This document shows, one piece after another, positions 42,360 through 49,724 of a DNA stretch of 64,000 nt; within the stretch, counting starts at the first letter, position 1; each line of letters starts with the position of its first letter. The position numbers and the translations under genes were made by a program. The notes under the pieces are model-generated. The model was not told where the DNA came from. It saw only the letters and a list, made by a program, of their open reading frames with translations, and made no database searches. The stretch is from Trinickia dabaoshanensis (GTDB lineage: Bacteria > Pseudomonadota > Gammaproteobacteria > Burkholderiales > Burkholderiaceae), in NCBI RefSeq assembly GCF_002879885.1, contig NZ_PNYA01000011.1, positions 1 to 64,000 on the forward strand. The letters run 5' to 3'.

Positions 42360-43895
42360 TCAGGCGTGAGCGCTCACTTCCGACGCGAACGAGAGCGGGC
42401 TTGCTTGCGCGATCGTGCCGCTCGTGACGAGCCGCGCGATGCTGGCGATATCGGGGGCGAAATATCGATCGAGGTCGTAATGCGGCACGTGCTCGCGCAG
42501 CGTATCCATCACGCGTTGCAAGGCTCCGCTCGTGCGGTGCGGCGCGCGCAGATCGATACCTTGGGCCGCGGCCAGCAGTTCGATCGCGAGGATGTTCGCG
42601 GTGTTCTCGGCGATATCGGCCAGCTTGCGCGCGGCGAAGGTCGCCATCGACACATGGTCTTCCTGATTGGCCGAGGTGGGCAACGAATCGACCGAAGCCG
42701 GGTGGGCGAGCGTCTTGTTCTCGGACGCCAATGCCGCCGCCGTCACGTGCGCGATCATGAAGCCCGAATTCACGCCGCCGTCTTTGACGAGGAACGGCGG
42801 CAGGCCCGAAAGCGTGGCATCGATCAGCAGCGCGATCCGCCGCTCGGCCAGCGCGCCGATTTCGGCGGCGGCCAGCGCGAGGTTATCGGCCGCGAACGCG
42901 ACCGGCTCGGCGTGGAAGTTGCCGCCCGAGAGCACTTCGCCCGTATCGGGGAACACGAGCGGGTTGTCCGACACGGCGTTCGCTTCGATGAGCAGCACCT
43001 CGGCCGCGTGGCGCATTTGATCCAGGCATGCGCCCATCACCTGCGGCTGGCAACGCAGGCTGTAGGGGTCTTGCACCTTGCCGCAATCGCGGTGGGACAA
43101 ATTGATGCCCGAACCGTCGAGCAGCGCGCGATAGGCCGCGGCCGCTTCGATTTGGCCGCGATGGCCGCGCAGCGCATGGATGCGCGCGTCGAAGGGCTTG
43201 ATGGAACCCGCCGCCGCATCGACCGAGAGCGCTCCGGCAACGAGCCCCGTGCGAAACAGGTCCTCGATCGCGAACATGTTGTAAAGCGCGAGCGCCGTCG
43301 AGGCCTGCGTGCCGTTGAGCAGCGCGAGCCCTTCCTTCGCTTGCAGCGACAGCGGCGCCAACCCCGCGAGCTCGAGCCCCTCGGCGGCGCTCATCCGCTC
43401 GCCGCGCGCCGTGACCTCACCGATCCCGAGCAACACGGCCGACATGTGCGCGAGCGGCGACAGATCGCCCGACGCACCCACCGAACCTTTGACGGGAATG
43501 ATCGGCAAAACATCGGCATTGACGAGCGCGATCAGCGCATCCATCACTTCGCCGCGAATACCCGAGTGGCCCCGGCCGAGGCTAGACAGCTTCAGCGCGA
43601 TCAAGAGACGCACGACCGGCTCGGCCATCGGCTCGCCCACGCCCACCGCGTGCGAGAGCACCAGGTTGCGTTGCAACAACTCGAGTTGATCGTGCGGGAT
43701 GTGCGTGCTGGCCAAACGACCGAAGCCCGTATTGATGCCGTATGCCGGTTCGCCCTTCGCGGCGATATCCGCGACGGCCTTCGCGCCCGCGTCGATCACC
43801 GGACGGCTGGCGGGATCGAGCGTCAACTTGACGCGTTCGCGTGCAATGCGGCGCAGTTGGGGAAGCGTCAAGTGGCCCGGCGTGAGAATCATCAT
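42360..43895 (-). CDS. hutH: Histidine ammonia-lyase
   Basis: First step of histidine catabolism: eliminates ammonia to give trans-urocanate. The 511-aa protein uses the MIO cofactor formed from the Ala-Ser-Gly in [20 protein letters not shown]. Other hallmarks are [39 protein letters not shown] and [13 protein letters not shown]. Two adjacent ATGs (43895 and 43892) can start it; an AGGACC lies about 8 bases before the first. First gene of hutHCUDIFG. Confidence 0.96.
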   Translation of the reverse strand: MMILTPGHLTLPQLRRIARERVKLTLDPASRPVIDAGAKAVADIAAKGEPAYGINTGFGRLASTHIPHDQLELLQRNLVLSHAVGVGEPMAEPVVRLLIALKLSSLGRGHSGIRGEVMDALIALVNADVLPIIPVKGSVGASGDLSPLAHMSAVLLGIGEVTARGERMSAAEGLELAGLAPLSLQAKEGLALLNGTQASTALALYNMFAIEDLFRTGLVAGALSVDAAAGSIKPFDARIHALRGHRGQIEAAAAYRALLDGSGINLSHRDCGKVQDPYSLRCQPQVMGACLDQMRHAAEVLLIEANAVSDNPLVFPDTGEVLSGGNFHAEPVAFAADNLALAAAEIGALAERRIALLIDATLSGLPPFLVKDGGVNSGFMIAHVTAAALASENKTLAHPASVDSLPTSANQEDHVSMATFAARKLADIAENTANILAIELLAAAQGIDLRAPHRTSGALQRVMDTLREHVPHYDLDRYFAPDIASIARLVTSGTIAQASPLSFASEVSAHA

Positions 43896-43994
43896 GGATA
43901 AGGTCCTGTCTGAACTGTGCTGTGCGATGTGTACGGACTGCCCGGGCAGTCCCGGCAAGCCGTTGGGCTGCCTGCATGCCTCGATCTGACACGC

Positions 43995-44024
43995 AGTCTA
44001 GTGTCGCCAGCTTGTATAGACAAG
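43995..44024 (-). promoter_or_regulatory. hut promoter with HutC operator over the -35
   Basis: CTTGTATAGACAAG (44011-44024) has perfect 5-base arms and fits the known HutC palindrome CTTGTATATACAAG with one change. On the minus strand TTGTCT (within the operator) and TAGACT (43995-44000) are separated by 17 bases and form a plausible -35/-10 pair, so bound HutC would block RNA polymerase. The hutH start codon is about 100 bases downstream. Confidence 0.8.
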
Positions 44025-44176
44025 TGTTTTTCAAAAGTCTCAGACTAGGGATAACCATTAGGGGATCGAGCGTAAACGTCCGGTGGGGATGATCCGAATC
44101 TCCTGGCCTTTCGAGCAGTCGACGGCAGGCGAGGCGTGGTTGCCATATAGCCGGCGCCATCGCAAACGGCGACCGT

Positions 44177-44190
44177 CTTGTCTATACAAA
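44177..44190. promoter_or_regulatory. Second HutC-type operator
   Basis: CTTGTCTATACAAA repeats the core of the first operator (TTGT-CTAT-ACAA, read in the opposite orientation) 166 bases further from hutH. A pair of operators at this spacing could support DNA looping by HutC, or the second site could control the small gene transcribed the other way from 44417. The sequence similarity is direct; the role is inferred. Confidence 0.65.
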
Positions 44191-44416
44191 TCGTTCTCGC
44201 GCCCCGCGGCATAAAGACCGGCGACTTTTTCAATGCGCGGGTCGGCCGCGCCCCGGCCTCGTGGCGCGGAGCCCCCGCCATGGCGGGTCCGGGGACGGCG
44301 CGGCGCAGCCCACGCCGATGGGTACGCGTCATGCTTCATGCATGGCGAGGCCCGTCGCGAAACCCGTTTAGCGTCGAGCGCGAGCCCCGGTATCACCCAG
44401 CGACTCTTTGACGACT

Positions 44417-44617
44417 ATGAACAAGACGCAAGGGCAACCACCGCAAATGGACCTTATCGAACTCGCACGCGAATCGGGCATGGCCGTATTGCTCGATGCG
44501 AAGATCGGCCGCGAGCAGTACGTGAGCGTGAGCGGTTCGCTCGCGGCGCTCGCGCGCTTCGCGGACGCCGTCCGCGCAGAGCCGGAGGCCGAGTCCTCGG
44601 ACGACGACACGCATTGA
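44417..44617 (+). CDS. Small hypothetical protein (66 aa)
   Basis: Reads MNKTQGQPPQMDLIELARES and then an IGREQYVSVSGSLAALARFADAVRAE core, ending in an acidic DDDTH tail. This resembles a family of short conserved proteins I recall from Burkholderia genomes and phages (MDLI...IGREQY.SVSGS pattern) with no known function. The ATG at 44417 is used; the ribosome site is weak. It lies across the intergenic region from hutH and 227 bases beyond the second HutC-type site. Confidence 0.65.
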   Translation: MNKTQGQPPQMDLIELARESGMAVLLDAKIGREQYVSVSGSLAALARFADAVRAEPEAESSDDDTH

Positions 44618-44899
44618 TGCGTTTTCGACTCGAGCACCCGCGACGCGCGGGCGGCTTCGCTGCGCAAGCGTCCCGGGCGGCTCTCCTTGAGCGGGGCTGG
44701 CGCCTCGCTTCCACCAGCCAAATTCAGCGCTTTCTTCTCCACTCGGCGGGCGGCGAATGCCTGCACCGAGGCGGGCTCGGCATGCGCCTACCAAATGTGT
44801 CAGTTACGGTTTCGCATAAGAATGGCTTAAATCCGGCACGGTCCGATGCACTTGTTGCGAGCGCATCTAAATGGGGAACTGCCGATGAAAGCCACCGTC
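44618..44899. other. Intergenic stretch without recognised features
   Basis: Between the small gene and the convergent hydrolase gene. A plus-strand frame crosses it but its translation is Arg/Ala-rich and shows no family features. No terminator hairpin with a T tract was found. Confidence 0.35.
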
Positions 44900-45904
44900 T
44901 CAAGCGAGCGACGAGTCCACGGCGCGGTCCGCGTGGGTTTCGTGCTCGCTCGTCCCGCGACGCTCAGATACGCGTTCACCGGGCGTCGCCGGCGCGAGCG
45001 AGGCTGTCTCGAGCCACTGCAGCACGATCGGCCATAAGCGCGTCTGAAATCGGCTATGGAAAAACGCGAAATGTCCGATCGCATCCGCATCGAACGCACC
45101 GGGTTCGAGACGCAGGTGCACGCGCGCCTCGCAGCCCTCGAAGTAAGCGAGCAAACGCTCGATCGCGGGGACGGTGCCGAACGGATCGTCGGTGGTACTG
45201 ATGGCGAGCAGCGGCGCGCGAACGCCGGTGAACCGGCGCGCGAGCTCGGCTACGCGCTCATCGCTCAACGCGAAGGGGCGCGCGCGATAGGTCTGCTCGA
45301 AGCGGGCGCGGCTGTATGCCCACGAACGCGCCACGCCGCGAGGCGTGTCTTCCATCCAGCCCAGACGCTGCGCCGGGACATAACCGAACACGGCGGCGAG
45401 CGCCGGCATCGCGACATGCCACTTGAGCAGCATGGCAAGTCGATGCTTGCGGGCGTAATCGCGCCAATACGCGTACTGGGCACCCATCGTCACCGCGCGG
45501 CGGATCGTGACGTTCGACGGTGCGAGGCCGAGCAGGCAACCGCCGATGCTATGCGCGACCACATCGATGACTTGCCCGGGGAAGGACGAAGCGGCGAACC
45601 GCAGCGCGCCCTCGAAATCGAGCGCGCCCCAATCGATCCAATTCGCATCGAAGCCGGCGAACGTGGCCGGCCGCGATTCGCCGATTCCGCGATAGTCGTA
45701 CAGGAGCACATCGCGCCCGTGAGCGAAAAGATACTCGGCGAAGCGAAAGTAGTAGCGGCAACGCACCGACGTCGCCGGATTGACGACGACGACGGGGCGC
45801 GCGGCGCAGCCGGCTTGCCATACGAAACCGGTTATCGGCCTGCCGTCGGCTGCCGCGAAAGTCACCCTGCGGGGCACGCTCGCTTGCGCGCGCTCTTCTT
45901 TCAT
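44900..45904 (-). CDS. Alpha/beta hydrolase family protein
   Basis: A 334-aa cytosolic serine hydrolase. The nucleophile elbow is VVAHSIGGCLLGL, the acid is probably in ISTTDDPFG and the His in DAIGHFAFFHSRF, so the triad is complete. The N-terminal VLLYDYRGIGESRP supplies the oxyanion region. Such stand-alone enzymes are esterases or lipases and the substrate cannot be told. ATG at 45904 with a strong AAGGAG. Divergent from a LysR gene 136 bases away that may regulate it. Confidence 0.87.
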   Translation of the reverse strand: MKEERAQASVPRRVTFAAADGRPITGFVWQAGCAARPVVVVNPATSVRCRYYFRFAEYLFAHGRDVLLYDYRGIGESRPATFAGFDANWIDWGALDFEGALRFAASSFPGQVIDVVAHSIGGCLLGLAPSNVTIRRAVTMGAQYAYWRDYARKHRLAMLLKWHVAMPALAAVFGYVPAQRLGWMEDTPRGVARSWAYSRARFEQTYRARPFALSDERVAELARRFTGVRAPLLAISTTDDPFGTVPAIERLLAYFEGCEARVHLRLEPGAFDADAIGHFAFFHSRFQTRLWPIVLQWLETASLAPATPGERVSERRGTSEHETHADRAVDSSLA

Positions 45905-46040
45905 CGTCGCTCCTTATGCCGTACCCGAAATTTCCGCACCGGTGCGCGCCGTCGCGCCCGTGGCTCAGAGGTTCCCATTTGATCCGATGCCCAGCTTCGA
46001 ATCAATTTACTTTCCCGTCACTTTCCTATGAGGTAGACGC

Positions 46041-47093
46041 ATGGCAACGCCTCTCGTTCGACTTGCTCCGCTCGATTTGATCCGCGGCTTCGTCGCTGTC
46101 GGCCGCCGTATGAGCGTTACGCTCGCGGCGGAGGATCTGTGTCTCACGCAATCGGCGGTCAGCCGGCAGATTCATTCGCTCGAAGATGCGCTCGGCGTAT
46201 CGCTGTTTCATCGCGGCTACCGCTCTATCACGTTTACGCCGGCGGGCGAGCGTTTGTTCCGCACGGCCGACGGTGTCGTGCGCCAACTGCAAGACGCCTT
46301 CGAAGCCATCACGCGCCCGGCGGAAAAACAACCGGTGACGATCACGGCGAGCATCGGGGTAACGTCGTTGTGGCTGCTACCACGGCTGTCGGAGCTGCAA
46401 CAGCGCTACCCCTCGCTCGACGTGCGCGTCGCGGCCAACGACAAGCTGCTCGATCTGCGCACCGAAAGCATCGATCTGGCGATACGCTACGCGAGCGTGG
46501 CGAACGCGCCGGCCGGCGCCACGCGCTTGTTCGACGAAACGATCCTTGCCGTCGCGAGCCCGTCGCTCGGGGTCACGCGGATCGACGCCGACACCGTCGC
46601 GCACCAAGTCCTAATCGAATTCGACGGCCTGCGCCGGCCGCTGCTGCGCTGGTCGGATCATTTGACCGCGTTGGGCCTCGGCGAAATCAAGCCGCGCAGC
46701 ATGCTGCACCTCAATCATTACGATCAGGTCGTGCAAGCAGCCCTGGCCGGACAGGGCATCGCACTCGGACGCGCGGCGCTCGTCGAACCGCTGATCGCGC
46801 AAGGCAAGCTCGTCGCCGTCGATACGGGCAAGGGCACGCCCAGCGGGCACGCATACTGGCTCGTACAAGCCGAGGCGGCGGCACGCCAAGACGTGCGCGA
46901 TGTCGCGCAGTGGATCGTCGAGCAGGCGCGCAGCAGCGCCGAGCCACTCGTGAGCGCAAGCCCCCACGCTCGCCCCACGGGCCAGGTGCACGGCGGCTCG
47001 GCCGCGCAGCCGGAGTCGGAGCCGTTTTCCGACGTCGCCGCGCGCGCATTGAAGGCCACGGCGCCCGACGGCGAGCGGGTTGCACTGTCGTAG
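46041..47093 (+). CDS. LysR-family regulator (GcvA-like) with extended C-terminus
   Basis: A 350-aa LysR protein, about 45 residues longer than usual. The winged helix is at 10-70 (LIRGFVAVGRRMSVTLAAEDLCLTQSAVSRQIHSLEDALG) and the effector domain at about 90-300. The extra C-terminal tail (from about residue 303) is Pro/Ala/Ser-rich and looks disordered. Divergent from the alpha/beta hydrolase, its likely target. Start ATG 46041 with GAGGT. Confidence 0.87.
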   Translation: MATPLVRLAPLDLIRGFVAVGRRMSVTLAAEDLCLTQSAVSRQIHSLEDALGVSLFHRGYRSITFTPAGERLFRTADGVVRQLQDAFEAITRPAEKQPVTITASIGVTSLWLLPRLSELQQRYPSLDVRVAANDKLLDLRTESIDLAIRYASVANAPAGATRLFDETILAVASPSLGVTRIDADTVAHQVLIEFDGLRRPLLRWSDHLTALGLGEIKPRSMLHLNHYDQVVQAALAGQGIALGRAALVEPLIAQGKLVAVDTGKGTPSGHAYWLVQAEAAARQDVRDVAQWIVEQARSSAEPLVSASPHARPTGQVHGGSAAQPESEPFSDVAARALKATAPDGERVALS

Positions 47094-47119
47094 TGCAACA
47101 AAGCAGGGAAGTTTACAAC

Positions 47120-47135
47120 CTACCATTTGTGGTAG
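47120..47135. repeat. Inverted repeat downstream of the LysR gene
   Basis: CTACCA-TTTG-TGGTAG, extended outward on both sides (CAAC/GTTG) with one bulged base. It sits 27 bases after the LysR stop and 92 bases before the ATPase gene. It may be a weak terminator (no T tract) or a protein-binding site for the ATPase gene. Confidence 0.4.
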
Positions 47136-47227
47136 TTGCCGCTTGAAGGCTCGACGGGTGAAATCGACGGAATTCGCGTACGGCGCGCCCCAGTGCACGT
47201 CGTATCCGTTTCCGGAGGTGACACCCG

Positions 47228-47929
47228 ATGCGCATGCCTTTGCTGCAAATCGAATCGCTCGCCGCCGGTTACGGCAAGGGCGAGGTACTCGACGACATCT
47301 CGTTCGCGCTTTTCCCCGGCAGCCTCGCCTACGTCCTAGGTCCTCGCGGCGCGGGCAAAACGACCCTATTCATGGCGATCGCCGGCATCGTGCGGCCCAA
47401 ACGCGGCGTGATCCGCTTCGACGGCGAGGATCTGCGCCGCAAGCGTCCCACCGAGCTGCTCGCCCGTGGCATCGCCTACGTTCCCCACAATCGCTTGCTT
47501 TGCAGCTCGCTATCCGTCCGCGAGAATCTGTTGGCCGCCGTTTGGCGCGATACGGATCGCCCACGGCTCGAAGAACAAGCCGAGCGGCTCGCGCAGCGGC
47601 TCCCTTTTTTGAAAACCTGCGAGCATCAAAGCGCCGGCCGGCTGACCGACGGCGAGCGGCAGCTTTTGGCGATCGCCCGCGCGCTGATGTCCCGGCCACG
47701 CTTGCTCTTACTGGACGACCCGTTCAATGCGCTCACGCGGGCCGAAGCCGAGCAGGTGGCGGGGCTCGGCGCGGAACTCGCCGGACAGGGAACGGCTGTG
47801 GTAATCGCGCAACGCAACCCCACACCCGCGACGAACTCGGGGGTGACGGCTTATACGCTCGATGGAGGGCGCCTCTCGCGATCACAGACGCTCATGGGCC
47901 CGTCCCGGCCCGGCCTGGCGGCCACTTAG
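47228..47929 (+). CDS. Isolated LivF-like ABC ATPase with altered catalytic motifs
   Basis: A 233-aa protein related to LivF, an ATPase of branched-chain amino-acid importers. Walker A is intact (GPRGAGKT, 38-45), but other motifs differ from the norm. The Q-loop position has His (YVPHNR, 84-89), the signature is LTDGERQ (139-145) instead of LSGGEQ, and Walker B is LLLLDDP (159-165) with Asp164 replacing the catalytic Glu. ATP may bind but hydrolysis is doubtful. No permease or binding-protein gene is adjacent. The ribosome site GGAGGTG is very strong, so the gene is probably expressed. Confidence 0.8.
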   Translation: MRMPLLQIESLAAGYGKGEVLDDISFALFPGSLAYVLGPRGAGKTTLFMAIAGIVRPKRGVIRFDGEDLRRKRPTELLARGIAYVPHNRLLCSSLSVRENLLAAVWRDTDRPRLEEQAERLAQRLPFLKTCEHQSAGRLTDGERQLLAIARALMSRPRLLLLDDPFNALTRAEAEQVAGLGAELAGQGTAVVIAQRNPTPATNSGVTAYTLDGGRLSRSQTLMGPSRPGLAAT

Positions 47930-48256
47930 TGACGGGCGATGGGCACGACGTGCGAAACGACGGTGTTTTCTTCGATTACGGCGCGCCCATTTCCACTGAT
48001 TCCAATTGCCGGGCCGCGGATCGACATGAGCCGCACGCAATGGGGCGGAGGGCGGTTATTTCGCTGACGCTAAATAAAATAATTGCAAACTTTCACGACT
48101 TTGAGCGCGCCGAAATAAATGAAACCGATTTTTCATCGCGCCGGCAAATTGCCCAACGACCGCCGTCGTCAGGCAACCCTATCCGGAACACTTACCGCTC
48201 GCCGAAATTCGCATTCGGCATGATTGCAACTGAACCGCAATCACTGGACGGACAAG
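47930..48256. other. A+T-richer intergenic region
   Basis: 327 bases between the ATPase gene and the convergent LuxR gene. The central part (about 48050-48150) is markedly A+T-rich (for example CTAAATAAAATAATTGC). I see no gene, strong hairpin or repeat. Confidence 0.4.
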
Positions 48257-48970
48257 TCATTGCAATAAGCCCAGCATCGCGGCCCGGACGACGGCGGCGG
48301 TCTTGTTGGTCGTCTTGAGCTTCGTCACGGCATTTTTGACATGAAAATTGACCGTGTCGACCGAGATCACCAGGATCTTCGAGATCTCCCCGGACGTCTT
48401 GCCGTCGGCGGCCCATTTGAGCACCTCGACCTCTCGATCGGTGAGCCCGCGCTCGGGATCGGACATCAGCGTCGGCATCAGCACGCGCTTCAGTGAGAGA
48501 TGCGCGGTGCTGACGAGCCAACGCATCTTCACTTCGTTTTCGGCGAGTTCGACCGGCGTCAGCGGATCGCTCGAGCGCGCCAACGTGAGCATGCCGCCCA
48601 CGCCGCAACTATCGAACGCAGACTGCGCCCAGCCATGACGCAACCCGTGCGACTGCGCCTCGTTCCAAAACTCGGGTACGCCGCTGAACAGGGCATCGCT
48701 CCAGACGACGGGCGCTTGCGAACGGCGCGCATGCTGCACGGTCGGGTCGATGTCCAAATAGCGTGCTTCGTGGTAACGCTTCTTCCACGCCTCGGGGTAA
48801 TTGCTCAGCCAGCGTGTCTTCGGCTTGGACAGCGGCCACGGCGCCCGCAAGCCGTACGCGCAGTACTCGAAGCCCAAGCCATTCGCCGCGGCCTCGATTT
48901 TGCTGAAAATCTCCGCATCGGAGCTCGTATGATTCAACTCGTGCAACAGTTCCTCGGCCCAACTTTTCAT
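48257..48970 (-). CDS. LuxR-type quorum-sensing regulator (solo)
   Basis: A 237-aa regulator with an N-terminal acyl-homoserine-lactone-binding domain and a C-terminal LuxR HTH. All six residues conserved in AHL receptors are present: Trp62, Tyr66, Asp75, Pro76, Trp90 and Gly113 (TraR W57, Y61, D70, P71, W85, G113). The HTH reads GLTDREVEVLKWAADGKTSG and then ISVDTVNFHVKNAVTKL. Overall it resembles CepR/RhlR-class proteins. No luxI-type synthase gene is in the window, so it is a LuxR solo or its partner is distant. ATG at 48970 with AAGGAGG. Confidence 0.9.
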   Translation of the reverse strand: MKSWAEELLHELNHTSSDAEIFSKIEAAANGLGFEYCAYGLRAPWPLSKPKTRWLSNYPEAWKKRYHEARYLDIDPTVQHARRSQAPVVWSDALFSGVPEFWNEAQSHGLRHGWAQSAFDSCGVGGMLTLARSSDPLTPVELAENEVKMRWLVSTAHLSLKRVLMPTLMSDPERGLTDREVEVLKWAADGKTSGEISKILVISVDTVNFHVKNAVTKLKTTNKTAAVVRAAMLGLLQ

Positions 48971-49724
48971 TTATGCCTCCTTGTCGTCGCGCGCGCCGTG
49001 CGAACGACTCGCGCGATACCGAAACGGCCGCGCCCGGCGGCCGGAGCATCGACATCCCGGCACGCATCTCCCGCAACTCGGTACGAACCGAATCGCGGCT
49101 CTCATGTGAGACGCCTGCCAAAGGCTCTTCTTAATTTCAATGCTGACACTTCGATTTGCGGCGCCTTGATTCCGGTCATTTCACATTGCGCGACGCTTGC
49201 TCGGCAAACGCACGGCATGTCGAAACGGATGAGGGATGGCGCGTACCGTCGGCATACCGCGCCGAGTCCCACCTCTATTACATAAGCCCCGCCGGTGTTT
49301 TAGCCGACGCTCGCCCGCGTCGATTAAAACGAGCGTAATCATCTCACATTTTTAGCCGTCGAAAATCGATCCAAAGCTCGCTTAACCATTAAACATTTTT
49401 CGACGGGAAATTAATACCGAAAGCAAATGCAGCCGCGCTGTCGCAGCGTCATATTTACGCGCAATTACACTTGCGCTTAATGGCTCAATGCACTATCTAC
49501 GCACCATTTTCGGGCGGCGGAAAACACGCGAGCGATCGGCGGGCGGGTCTATGCGTTGCTTCCTTCACCGCTAGAAGAACGCCGGTGCGGTGGCAAGGCT
49601 CGAACGCCGCGGACGACATTCGTGCGGCAGAGCACATCACGCGCTCTGCACAGGCGCTCGGCTCGTGATTAAACTACTACGAGCGTCGTCAGCACGATGG
49701 CGGCGCCGCCCACGGAGCCACATC
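48971..49724. other. 754-base divergent region upstream of the LuxR solo and the class A PBP gene
   Basis: No supported gene. The part 49330-49500 is strongly A+T-rich for this genome. An inverted repeat with 10-base arms (CCGTCGAAAA at 49356-49365 and TTTTCGACGG at 49397-49406, 31 bases apart) lies there. I could not identify a lux-box-like palindrome. Promoters for both flanking genes are expected here. Confidence 0.45.

Noticed and set aside
42366-43901. 511-codon plus-strand open frame opposite hutH
   Set aside because: Shadow of hutH; no ribosome site or recognisable protein.
44233-45201. Plus-strand frame crossing the small gene and the hydrolase 3' end
   Set aside because: Composition is Arg/Ala-rich and it overlaps two better-supported genes.
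47080-48318. 412-codon plus-strand frame over the LivF-like gene
   Set aside because: Different frame from the ATPase, which has Walker A and a strong ribosome site; no motif in this frame.
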